Origin: Acidobacteriota bacterium
Lineage (GTDB): Bacteria > Acidobacteriota > Terriglobia > Acidiferrales > UBA7541
Length of the DNA stretch: 9,707 nt
Assembly (NCBI GenBank): GCA_003161495.1
Contig: PMOP01000039.1
Span: 222-9,928, forward strand
Direction of reading: 5' to 3'
The translations under genes were made by a program, and so were the position numbers. The notes under the pieces are model-generated. The model was not told where the DNA came from, did not search any database, and saw nothing but the letters and a program-made list of their open reading frames with translations. Below, one piece after another: positions 1 to 6,602 of the stretch. Numbering within the stretch: position 1 is the stretch's first letter; every line of letters begins with the position of its first letter.

Positions 1-102
1 GCAATCCGGCGACACCCCCTGCGGCAAATCCGGCGCAGCCATGTCGGTAACCAGCCCGCCAAACAGATCCAGCGGCGCGTCAATTGTTCCAGCAATGCTC
101 AT
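1..102 (-). CDS. N-terminal fragment of a phage-cluster protein, cut by the window edge
   Basis: The first 34 codons of a gene running leftward out of the window; the protein begins MSIAGTIDAPLDLFGGLVTD and continues with a Pro/Gly-containing stretch LPQGVSPDC. The frame is open to the edge. The start is the only ATG near the end of the preceding repeat, and it has no recognisable Shine-Dalgarno: repeat A1 ends 7 bases upstream and the bases between are A/T-rich. The position directly after the adaptor gene suggests a neck or tail structural protein (the nozzle/tail-tube slot in SU10-like podoviruses), but that is inference from gene order and a vaguely familiar N-terminus. The function cannot be decided from 34 residues. 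Confidence 0.6.
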   Translation of the reverse strand, partial: MSIAGTIDAPLDLFGGLVTDMAAPDLPQGVSPDC

Positions 103-109
103 GTTTTAA

Positions 110-282
110 GTAGCACAGGCACTCTTGCCTGTGCGGTTTTCGAGATCGTCGCTAAATCAATCCGTGCGCATACAGCACAAAAGCGCACAGCCAGTCTTCC
201 CTGTGCGGTCTTCGCGATCTTCGCTAAATCTTTCCCTGCCCATACATCCACAAAACCGCACAGGCAAGAGTGCCTGTGCTAC
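110..282. repeat. Dispersed inverted repeat, family A copy 1 (compound, enlarged)
   Basis: The outer arms begin GTAGCACAGGCACTC and end GAGTGCCTGTGCTAC, matching the other four family A copies. This copy is longer (173 bp against about 102) because a degenerate extra arm lies inside it (about 194-230, CACAGCCAGTCTTCCCTGTG), followed by a second GCTAAATC-type spacer. It looks like two elements fused or one nested in another. It fills the gap between the adaptor stop (287) and the next start (102), lying 4 bases after the stop and 7 bases before the start. Confidence 0.9.
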
Positions 283-286
283 AAAT

Positions 287-1012
287 TCACACCATCGGCC
301 CATACCCGGCGCGCGACGAATACGGCCTGCGCCGTCGCCCCGTCTGCTGCTCGCGCTGCGTGGCTCGCACCACAAGATCCTCGAGCGCGTCTTCAGCGGC
401 CACGTCCCAGCGTTCGGCTTGCGGAGCGCCGCGCGCCGCTCCGGCCATGGCCGCGGCGGCATACGCCAGAGCTTCCTGCGCGTTGCGAATCAGCACCGGG
501 CTCGTCGAATCGACGAGGTCCGGAAAGCAGGCCTGGTAGCGCAGGCGGATCTGCGTGTCCTGCGTCGCGCCCAGAAAATACAAACCATCTGCGCGCCATT
601 CCCAGAAACGCAGCGTGTTCGTTTGCGGCTCCGACGGAAGGCCATCGTGATCGGTGAGGTCCGTCATCTCCACGAAATCGTCGGAGCTGAGGTTCGCGCG
701 CTCCCACAATTTCACGGGCACGAGCAAATCGGTCGGCAACTGGTTCGGCGGCGCCGTCGCGTCCGTAATCGACACCTGCGCCGACGCGTCCACCGCCGTG
801 ACAGCGGCGACCACCAGCAAAACGTCGTCGCTCAAAAATGTGCCCGACTGCACGTTGGCCAGCGCGCGCTGCGCCTTCCGATACGCAGCGTTCACGTACG
901 GCAACAGCACCGTATCCGTAAAAAGATTTCCCGCCGCATCATTCAACAGCGATCGCACCAGCGAAGTGATTTGCCCGGCAGTGTTGTAAGCGGTGGTTCC
1001 GACGACTGGCAT
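287..1012 (-). CDS. Phage adaptor / head-tail connector protein, SU10 adaptor-like
   Basis: A 241-residue protein whose layout matches the adaptor proteins that bind below the portal ring of podovirus-like phages (SU10-type adaptor, gp6-like connector group). The N-terminal part is helical: residues 12-28 hold ITSLVRSLLND, then FTDTVLLPYVNAAYRKAQRAL (31-51), the typical 'ends-in-N, A-Y-R' helix. A beta-rich middle (60-150) contains LPTDLLVPVKLWE. The C-terminal part has IRLRYQACFPDL (155-166), SPVLIRNAQEALAYAAA (171-187) and a basic tail with RRRR at 226-229. An AAGGAG ribosome site (1021-1026) lies 8 bases before the ATG. Family assignment is by recognition of pattern, not by a search; a generic head-tail connector is the alternative. 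Confidence 0.75.
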   Translation of the reverse strand: MPVVGTTAYNTAGQITSLVRSLLNDAAGNLFTDTVLLPYVNAAYRKAQRALANVQSGTFLSDDVLLVVAAVTAVDASAQVSITDATAPPNQLPTDLLVPVKLWERANLSSDDFVEMTDLTDHDGLPSEPQTNTLRFWEWRADGLYFLGATQDTQIRLRYQACFPDLVDSTSPVLIRNAQEALAYAAAAMAGAARGAPQAERWDVAAEDALEDLVVRATQREQQTGRRRRPYSSRAGYGPMV

Positions 1013-1054
1013 GGCAGCTGCTCCTTGCGGTTAAAGTTCGGAGGCGGGGGAAGG

Positions 1055-1166
1055 GTGACTAGTGACTGAAGGTGACTGGTGACTGGTGACTAGTGACTGG
1101 TGGAAAAACAAATCCAAGTCCGCGCGTAGTGCTTGTCCGTTATGTTTTCACCAGTCACTAGTCACT
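1055..1166. repeat. Heptamer inverted-repeat element, family B copy 1
   Basis: The left arm (1055-1103) is a run of GTGACTA/GTGACTG heptamers followed by GGTGGAAAAACAAATCC. The right arm (1145-1166) is the inverse, TTTTCACCAGTCACTAGTCACT. Together they can fold into a long stem with a loop of about 40 bases. The right arm overlaps the last bases of the holin-like gene and supplies its TGA stop. Confidence 0.85.
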
Positions 1167-1398
1167 GCCCCTGCGGCAACGGCGACTGCTTCAAATACGC
1201 CGCCACGCCGATGATGCAGGACATCGCCGCGCTGACTCCCGCGATGGCCAGCGTCGCGCGCAGTCCGGCCTGCAGATTGAAATGTTGCGGATCGATTCCC
1301 ACGGCCGCAAAGCCGGTGATGACGCCGTTAGCGCCGCCGGCAATCGCCGCCGCAACCAGCCCGCGCCACCATACTTGGAAATTTGTCCAGGCGCTCAT
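1162..1398 (-). CDS. Small two-helix membrane protein, candidate holin
   Basis: A 78-residue protein with two hydrophobic segments (about 12-33, GLVAAAIAGGANGVITGFAA, and about 47-68, ATLAIAGVSAAMSCIIGVAA) joined by a short polar turn with GIDPQHFN, and a polar tail KQSPLPQGQ. Size and topology fit class II phage holins, and the position inside a virion cluster supports a phage role. No sequence motif proves holin activity and no endolysin is seen nearby. A GAGG ribosome site (1404-1407) lies 5 bases before the ATG. The stop codon falls within the neighbouring family B repeat arm, so the last few residues may have been set by repeat insertion. An unrelated small inner-membrane protein remains possible. 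Confidence 0.65.
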   Translation of the reverse strand: MSAWTNFQVWWRGLVAAAIAGGANGVITGFAAVGIDPQHFNLQAGLRATLAIAGVSAAMSCIIGVAAYLKQSPLPQGQ

Positions 1399-1403
1399 GA
1401 GAT

Positions 1404-1407
1404 CCTC
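1404..1407 (-). promoter_or_regulatory. Ribosome binding site of the holin-like gene
   Basis: GAGG on the minus strand, 5 bases before the ATG at 1398. Family B copy 2 begins only 3 bases beyond it, so the repeat stops just short of the translation signal. Confidence 0.55.
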
Positions 1408-1410
1408 GCG

Positions 1411-1572
1411 GTGACAAGTGACTGGTGAAACGTGACTAGTGACTGGTGACTAGTGACTGGTGAAAAACAAATTCTCGCACTGCGCTTTTCCGCCAGGTTT
1501 TCGCCGGCAGCAAATCACCAGTGCCTAATCGCTGCAACACAGGTTTTCACCAGTCACCAGTCACTAGTCACT
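1411..1572. repeat. Heptamer inverted-repeat element, family B copy 2
   Basis: The left arm (1411-1475) carries GTGACTR heptamers, then GGTGAAAAACAAATTC, the same extension as in copy 1. The right arm (1544-1572) reads TTTTCACCAGTCACCAGTCA followed by CTAGTCACT. A degenerate extra unit (AAATCACCAGTGCC) lies at 1513-1525. The element occupies most of the gap between the Fn3 gene and the holin-like gene and ends 16 bases from the Fn3 stop. Confidence 0.85.
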
Positions 1573-1588
1573 GCTCACTCTTCCCGCC

Positions 1589-1993
1589 TCACCTTACGGT
1601 GACCACGGGAGCGCCTGGTGCGTTTGGGTTTGACGGCACATTGGCCGTGGCCGGCGCCGAGCAGACCGATTCTTCGCCGAGCGAGTCCACGGTGGTCACG
1701 CAATAGTTGTAGCTGGAGCCCGCGGAAACGCTGCTGTCCGTGAACGTCAGCCCCGCGTTGACGGCCGTGTTCATCTTCGCGTAAGTCGCCGCGCTCGCCG
1801 GCGAGCGGTACACGTTGTACCCGCTGATCGTCCCCGATCCTCCTGCGGGCGAAGGCGCCTGCCAGGCAAGCGTAACGCTGTGCGACGTGCCGGGAGGAAT
1901 GCCTTGCGCGTAAATGCCTGCGGAAGCAAGCAACGCGGCGGCCAGCAACAGCCCGCACGCACTCCGATACCACGAATTAGAAAAGTTAAGCAT
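1589..1993 (-). CDS. Exported fibronectin type III single-domain protein
   Basis: A 134-residue protein. Residues 1-29 form a Sec signal peptide: short polar N-terminus with one Arg (R10), hydrophobic core GLLLAAALLASAG, and a likely cut after IYA before Gln30. Residues 38-117 form one fibronectin type III beta-sandwich, recognisable from VTLAWQAP, SGYNVYRS, TFTDSSVSAGSSYNYCVTTV and SLGEESVCSAP. The mature part has exactly two cysteines (98 and 111), positioned to form a disulfide. A short Pro/Asn-rich tail follows. An AAGGGA ribosome site (2002-2007) lies 8 bases before the ATG. It follows the fibre gene, so an accessory role on the fibre or on the cell surface is plausible. No enzymatic residues are seen and the exact role is unknown. 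Confidence 0.75.
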   Translation of the reverse strand: MLNFSNSWYRSACGLLLAAALLASAGIYAQGIPPGTSHSVTLAWQAPSPAGGSGTISGYNVYRSPASAATYAKMNTAVNAGLTFTDSSVSAGSSYNYCVTTVDSLGEESVCSAPATANVPSNPNAPGAPVVTVR

Positions 1994-2041
1994 GTTGGGA
2001 ATCCCTTCGCGGAAATTCTAAAGTTGAAAAGTGGTTTATTT

Positions 2042-2107
2042 TGTCATTCCGAACGAAGTGAGGAATCTCTCTTCGGTTCTATTGCACTGAGAAGAGAGAT
2101 TCCTCCA
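2042..2107. repeat. Dispersed inverted repeat, family E
   Basis: A perfect 14-bp inverted repeat, AGGAATCTCTCTTC (2061-2074) against GAAGAGAGATTCCT (2091-2104), with a 16-base loop, preceded by GTCATTCCGAACGAAGTG. The wording TCATTCCGA..GAAG.GAGGAATCTC is a common intergenic repeat in Acidobacteriota and other environmental genomes (from memory, not searched). There is no T-run after either arm, so it is not a classic terminator. It lies upstream of the Fn3 gene. Confidence 0.8.
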
Positions 2108-2133
2108 CAGTAAACCGCAAATTGATGGTTTAC

Positions 2134-2238
2134 GTAGCACAGGCACTCTTGCCTGTGCGGTTTTCGAGATTGTTGCTGACTGAAATGTCTGCCGCGGATA
2201 CGATTACAAAACCGCACAGGCAAGAGTGCCTGTGCTAC
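2134..2238. repeat. Dispersed inverted repeat, family A copy 2
   Basis: Outer arms GTAGCACAGGCACTC and GAGTGCCTGTGCTAC enclose a 105-bp element. Each arm contains the 20-bp hairpin CACAGGCACTCTTGCCTGTG or its complement followed inward by CGGTTTT. The central spacer (GTTGCTGACTGAAATG...) differs from that of copies 3-5, so this is a diverged subtype. It starts 17 bases after the fibre stop. Confidence 0.9.
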
Positions 2239-2255
2239 TTAATTCCCTCGTGCCG

Positions 2256-5200
2256 CTACTGCTTCAATTCCACTAAAAACATTTCCGGCGTGATGGCATC
2301 CGTGGCCGCCACGTTGAATTGCAAGTTAATGGTCACCGCGGAAGCCGTGCTGACCGCCGCGGTGTCCAGCTTGATCGAATTGCTTCCCGCGTTGCTGTCC
2401 TGCCCGAGCGTCGAAATATTCTGCGCGCTCGTCGAGCCGGGATTGTTCATCACGAGGTAAGTGACGCGCTCGAGCTGATTGGCCGCGCCGGCCGGAGCCA
2501 CCGCCGTCGTGGACGTTCCGCCAAACGACAGCGTGTAGGTAACAGCCGCGGTGCCCGTCGTGTGTTTGGCAAGGGCGGTAATGATGATTCCCTGCCCCGC
2601 GCCCATCACTCCCGCCGGAAGCGTGCACGTAAAATAAGTGGCGGCCGCGCCCGTTCCCGTCACCGCCGAAGCAGTCCCCTGATACGCACAGGCGGAGCTG
2701 TCCGCGCTTCCCACCGTTTGCACTGCGCCGCTGTTCTCGATTTTTTTCCAGCGATGCGCGGTTGAGTCCGCATACAGCTCGTCGACGCTCGCGATTCCCG
2801 CGGGAGCGGTCGTCTCCGAGGCCGAATAAAATTTATAGCTGTGCACGCCGCCATTAAACGGGAATTGCACGCCCGTCGGAGGCGCGGAATATTGCGCCGC
2901 GCTGAGATTGAAGCCCAGGAAACCCGTGCCCAGCGCTCCGTTGAGACCGCAGTACAGACACGAACTCGCATTATTCTCTTCGCTGAGCCAGGTGTTCATT
3001 GCGTTCCCCACCGGCTTTGGCGATCCGCTGACCGCTCCGGAGGCGGTCGTCAGCGTAAACGTGCAGGTGCCGTTGGTCACGGCGGTGGAGTTGAAATAAT
3101 TGGCTTCGCCGCCTGAGCTCGTTCCATAATAGAAGTTGCAACTAGAAGGAAAGTAAATAGCCGTTGCCGAGGAAAGGCTGATGGAGCTGGACGCTCCCAC
3201 GGCTTGCGAAATTTCCGGACTGGGCGCCGATTCGCGCCCGGCCACGTCCACCACGGTCACTTGAATGTAATAGGTCGCCGCGGCCAGCGAGCCGGACCCG
3301 GTACTGCTGACTGTCGTCGTCGGCCGCCGGAACATGTGCCCGATCATTTGCTCGCCCGCCGGCCCACGCGAATCGTTTCCTCCGGCCGTCAACACTTCGT
3401 TCGTCTCCACGTCTCCGCCGAACTGCGTAATGCCATAATCGCACCCGGAATAGCTTCCAAAAATGTCTCCCCAATATCCCAGGCTCTGATTTCCGCCGCC
3501 GCCGTAGCTCGGCGTGTCGTGGACCCAGCCCTGGCAATTTCTTTCGGCGATGGTGTTGAAAGCCCCGCCAAGCAATTGCGGGAATCCCTCGGTATAGCCT
3601 TGAATTACAATGTTGCTTCCCGGATTCACTCCCTGTGCGCTGTAGCTGTAAATCAAAGTCTGGCTCGCAGCTCTCACGTCGCCTGTCGTCACATTATCGA
3701 ACGCAATACTCTGGGCCTGCGTATTGGTCTGCAGGCAGATGAAGCATGGGTCCCAGTTATCTTCAACGCTGGTCATGCCATCGAATGCCAGCGGACCAAT
3801 GGGACCGCCGCCGGACGGAAAGGGCTGATCCTCTCGGACGGTGTGACTGACGAACGTGTTGTCACGAAAATCGAATTCGCTGCTGTGACCCGTGTTGGTG
3901 AGGCCCAGAAACCAGATCGCGGGAATGTTGTTGACCGAGGCGTTCGCGCTGTCATTCCAATTGGTGCGGTCAAAAATGCTGAAAAAAGCGTTGTTGTCCA
4001 CCTGCAACATGGGCCCGCTTCCAATCACCGAAAAAGACACATCCTGCGTGGTGATTTCTCCCTGCGTATCCTGTACAACGATCGTTTGATACGACCCGAG
4101 ACACATGTGCGTCAGGTCCAGCGTTCCTCCCGGGCCCACCACCACGAACAGCGCGCCCAGCGATTGGTAGCCGTTGATATTGCTGCAGGACAGCGCCCAG
4201 TTCCCCGCCCCGTAAACTCCTCCCGTTCCCGTGATGGAAATGTTTCCGGTGGCGCCCGAGGTGGTCAGCGGACCCTCCACCGGCAATCCGTACAACGTCA
4301 GGGAACCCGTCTGGATGATTTTTACGCCCGAGCTGCCCGTGGATGGAAACGGAATCGAGGACATGTACCACAAGCCCTCGGGAATGTAGACGGTTCCGCG
4401 GTTAGTAATTTGCGGCGTTCCGTCGGTGGAGGCGTCGGCAATCGCCTGCTGGATGAACATGGAATTGTCGGGCAATGTAAACGCGCTGGTGACGGAAGCG
4501 GAGGCGGTGGCGGCCAGCGTAAGGCCCAGGGTTCCGGCTCCTGAACTAATTGTAGTAATAAGTGCCTGATTCGTATCGGATGCGGGCGGCGCGACCGGCC
4601 AGAACCCGTTCGAGCCCGCCCAAGTGTTGGCTTCCGCTCCTTTGTCAATGATGCCGCAAACCGTTCCGGCGCTGAATCCCGCGCAGTCAAACGAATATCC
4701 CAGCGGGACATAGCTGCCTCCGCCGTTTACATCCGTGTACACCAGATATCCGGCGGCGTTGGCGACTGAGGACCAGTAGATTCCGACGTAGTTCAGCGCC
4801 GTACGAAGGGACGGAGCGGTAGTGACAGTGATGGCGGCGCTGGCCGCGGAGGTGCCGAACTTTGAGTCCATCGCCGCGATTTTGTAATGCACCGTGGTCG
4901 ATCCCGTCCCTCCGATCACATTCGGATTCGGCGCCGCTCCCTGCGAGGGAGTCGACAGCGTGGACAGAGGCCCAGCGTCGGCGATGAAAATGCCGCAGCC
5001 GTTTTTGAAATTATTGTCGTAGGAAATGGACAGCGCGTTGCTGCCGGCGGTGATCGTCCCGTAGGTATGGCTGCCGGTGAGCGTGGAATTATCACAGCCT
5101 CCGGCCGGCATGTAGGCGGTGATGTCGCGCCACGGGTCGGATCCCTTGAAACGCTGCGGGGCGGTCCATTGGTTGTCCTGCATCGTGGACGGTACGGGGG

Positions 5201-5696
5201 CGCCGCCAACAGTTAACGATCCAGTAATTGCCGCCGATCCATTTACCGTAAGATTACCGGTGAGCGAAAGCGAAAACGCGGAGATGCCGCTCGTCGACGT
5301 CACCGTCGTGAACGTGGGCGAGCTCGGATCGTTCGGCAGAATCACGTTGGGAAGCTGCTTGGTGATAATCGAGGGACCGCTGATCTCAAGCTCGTAGCGT
5401 CCCGGAGCGGCGTAGAACGTGTAATTCCCCAGACCGTCGCTCGCGATCGGATTCGCCAGCGCCTGCGTCAGCCCCTCGTCGGAATAAATCAGCGCCAGCG
5501 GCGTGCACGGCTGCCCCGTCGCCGCCGACGTGCACACGCGCACCGTCGCGCCCGCCATCGGCCGCCCCTGCGCGTTGAACACGATGTCGTCCTTGCGCGA
5601 TCCCTGCGCCCGCACGCTAACGCCGCACAGCAAAATCGCAATCCCGGCCAGCATCGAGATCTCGACAAGATTTTTAATCAGTCTGTTCATTTCCAT
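2256..5696 (-). CDS. Large tail-fibre/tailspike-like protein with a Sec signal peptide
   Basis: 1146 residues. Residues 1-30 are a signal peptide (K8/R5 positive end, core SMLAGIAILLCGVSV, cut after VRA before Gln31). Residues 35-118 form a Cna-B/carboxypeptidase-regulatory-like beta-sandwich (RPMAGATVRVC, DGLGNYTFYAAPGRYELEI). Residues 121-165 are a fibre-type repeat (PNDPSSPTFTTV, LTGNLTVNGSAAITGSLTVG). An Fn3-like part at about 265-350 interrupts a pectate-lyase-like right-handed beta-helix that begins near GCGIFIADAG (233-242), resumes at FIQQAIADAS (414-423) and GTVYIPEG (434-441), and runs to about 760. A second Fn3-like domain covers 793-895. VDELYADSTAHRWKKIENSG (971-990), typical of fibre C-terminal ends, precedes a terminal beta domain (1000-1146). 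A GAGG site (5701-5704) lies 4 bases before the first ATG and 10 before Met3, so either start is possible. The role is probably receptor or polysaccharide binding; catalysis is not shown. Confidence 0.75.
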   Translation of the reverse strand: MEMNRLIKNLVEISMLAGIAILLCGVSVRAQGSRKDDIVFNAQGRPMAGATVRVCTSAATGQPCTPLALIYSDEGLTQALANPIASDGLGNYTFYAAPGRYELEISGPSIITKQLPNVILPNDPSSPTFTTVTSTSGISAFSLSLTGNLTVNGSAAITGSLTVGGAPVPSTMQDNQWTAPQRFKGSDPWRDITAYMPAGGCDNSTLTGSHTYGTITAGSNALSISYDNNFKNGCGIFIADAGPLSTLSTPSQGAAPNPNVIGGTGSTTVHYKIAAMDSKFGTSAASAAITVTTAPSLRTALNYVGIYWSSVANAAGYLVYTDVNGGGSYVPLGYSFDCAGFSAGTVCGIIDKGAEANTWAGSNGFWPVAPPASDTNQALITTISSGAGTLGLTLAATASASVTSAFTLPDNSMFIQQAIADASTDGTPQITNRGTVYIPEGLWYMSSIPFPSTGSSGVKIIQTGSLTLYGLPVEGPLTTSGATGNISITGTGGVYGAGNWALSCSNINGYQSLGALFVVVGPGGTLDLTHMCLGSYQTIVVQDTQGEITTQDVSFSVIGSGPMLQVDNNAFFSIFDRTNWNDSANASVNNIPAIWFLGLTNTGHSSEFDFRDNTFVSHTVREDQPFPSGGGPIGPLAFDGMTSVEDNWDPCFICLQTNTQAQSIAFDNVTTGDVRAASQTLIYSYSAQGVNPGSNIVIQGYTEGFPQLLGGAFNTIAERNCQGWVHDTPSYGGGGNQSLGYWGDIFGSYSGCDYGITQFGGDVETNEVLTAGGNDSRGPAGEQMIGHMFRRPTTTVSSTGSGSLAAATYYIQVTVVDVAGRESAPSPEISQAVGASSSISLSSATAIYFPSSCNFYYGTSSGGEANYFNSTAVTNGTCTFTLTTASGAVSGSPKPVGNAMNTWLSEENNASSCLYCGLNGALGTGFLGFNLSAAQYSAPPTGVQFPFNGGVHSYKFYSASETTAPAGIASVDELYADSTAHRWKKIENSGAVQTVGSADSSACAYQGTASAVTGTGAAATYFTCTLPAGVMGAGQGIIITALAKHTTGTAAVTYTLSFGGTSTTAVAPAGAANQLERVTYLVMNNPGSTSAQNISTLGQDSNAGSNSIKLDTAAVSTASAVTINLQFNVAATDAITPEMFLVELKQ

Positions 5697-5707
5697 TCAT
5701 CCTCAAG

Positions 5708-5730
5708 TAGGACAGGCTTCATCCTGTCGC
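5708..5730. repeat. Short hairpin repeat, family D
   Basis: GTAGGACAGGCTTCATCCTG: the stem GACAGG (5711-5716) pairs with CCTGTC (5723-5728) around CTTCAT. The layout (GTAG, then a small hairpin) resembles one arm of family A with a different stem. It is a single arm lying just upstream of the fibre gene's ribosome site. I see no partner arm nearby. Confidence 0.55.
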
Positions 5731-5802
5731 TTTTCAGGCTCTCAGCTTTCCACATTTCCCGCACCCTGCCTAGCCGCCGTGAGTGTAGATGCCAAGGCGC
5801 GA

Positions 5803-5938
5803 AACCACACATGAACACAGATACACACAGATACAAGAAAAAGGAGAGAACAGGCCAAGCGGAACAAACTCGGATCGATTGCCATCTCTTTTCTGTGAAT
5901 TGTTTTTATCTGTGTTCATCTGTGTTCATCTGTGGTTG
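5803..5938. repeat. Dispersed inverted repeat, family F (ACACAGAT type)
   Basis: The left arm (5803-5835) is AACCACACATGAACACAGAT followed by ACACACAGATACA. The right arm (5907-5938) is the inverse: ATCTGTGTTC units repeated twice, then ATCTGTGGTT. The spacer is about 70 bases. Tandem ACACAGATGA units of this kind are widespread intergenic repeats in several environmental phyla (memory, not searched). It ends 5 bases from the stop of the zinc-ribbon gene and fills the gap between that gene and the fibre gene. Confidence 0.8.
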
Positions 5939-5943
5939 CATTC

Positions 5944-6459
5944 CTAATCTTTCCCCTTCTCCGCGCCACGTTGTCTCTGCGCCGTTGCCTCCGGAGGCGG
6001 CGGCTGAATGAGCCCCAGCTCCAGGGCCTTCTCGCGATTCAAAATCGCATGGCACGATTTGCACACCGCGACCCCCGGCTTGACGCGATCGCCGCACCCG
6101 GGACACTCCTCGGTCTCCCGCGCCTGGTAATGCCATTCCTTTTCCAGGCCCAGCCTGGCCGCGGCGCGCCGCTGCAAATCGTGAATGAACAGAAACGAGT
6201 GCGAGCGCTCCCACTCGCGATCCGCCGCAACCACCAGCGCCCGGTAAAATTCGTCGAGCTTTTCCTGCGCGTTCTTCAACTCTTCCTCCGTGGGCGCGTC
6301 TCCCGCGCACACGAATACTCCGAGAAAGCTGTGCTCGCCCGCGTCGGAATTAATTTCGCGGCAAATATCCTCGGCGATTTCGCGCGCCGTGATCGCCAGC
6401 GGCAGCGTGCGCTTGTCGCCGTAATCCATTACCGCCGTGCGCGGCGTGATGCGCGTCAC
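5944..6459 (-). CDS. Zinc-ribbon phage-cluster protein (intact downstream part)
   Basis: 171 residues if read from the GTG at 6459, which has GGGGAA about 10 bases upstream. Residues 20-110 are mixed helix/strand (PLAITAREIAEDICREINSD, GVFVCAGDAPTEEEL, ADREWERSHSFLFIHDLQRR). Residues 119-136 form a zinc ribbon: Cys119-x2-Cys122-x10-Cys133-x2-Cys136 (CPGC ... CKSC). The C-terminal tail after PPPP (153-156) is low-complexity, TAQRQRGAEKGK, and could be translated from repeat-type DNA; its TAG stop lies 5 bases from family F. I do not recognise a named family; a nucleic-acid or protein-binding role is only suggested by the zinc ribbon. The true start is probably farther upstream (see the overlapping entry), with an amber codon in between. 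Confidence 0.65.
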   Translation of the reverse strand: MTRITPRTAVMDYGDKRTLPLAITAREIAEDICREINSDAGEHSFLGVFVCAGDAPTEEELKNAQEKLDEFYRALVVAADREWERSHSFLFIHDLQRRAAARLGLEKEWHYQARETEECPGCGDRVKPGVAVCKSCHAILNREKALELGLIQPPPPEATAQRQRGAEKGKD

Positions 6460-6597
6460 CGTATACGCTTCCCCTTCCGCCCGCCCGGCAATTTGAAATG
6501 TCCCCTACATCCGGTGCGCCATGTAGTGCTGCTCCGTAATGTTGGCAATCACGGCGTGCGGGACACGCTCCGCGTGAATCGAATTCTCGCTCTGCAT
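5944..6597 (-). pseudogene. Full-length zinc-ribbon gene interrupted by an in-frame TAG at codon 31
   Basis: An ATG at 6597 with a strong GGAGG site 5 bases upstream opens the same frame as the 171-residue protein (6597 minus 6459 is 138, 46 codons). It reads MQSENSIHAERVPHAVIANI, then TEQHYMAHRM, then TAG (6507-6505), then GTFQIAGRAEGEAYTV straight into the GTG-start reading. Both sides look like real coding sequence with normal amino-acid composition, so this is one gene of 217 residues with a single nonsense codon. The readings are a recent nonsense mutation (pseudogene), amber read-through, or re-initiation at GTG 6459. TAG is also the ordinary stop of this gene and of the capsid gene, so a general amber recoding is unlikely. 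Confidence 0.7.
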
Positions 6598-6602
6598 TTT
6601 TT

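Noticed and set aside
125..1069. 314-codon open frame on the plus strand across repeat A1 and the adaptor gene
   Set aside because: It begins within repeat A1 and continues antisense to the adaptor gene, which has a better start, ribosome site and family match.
1055..1166. Iteron-type replication origin from the GTGACTR heptamers
   Set aside because: The same arrays occur at four places in the window without an initiator gene or AT-rich melting region, so a dispersed repeat explains them better.
3204..4544. 446-codon open frame on the plus strand inside the fibre gene
   Set aside because: Arg-rich antisense reading of the beta-helix region, with no domain signature.
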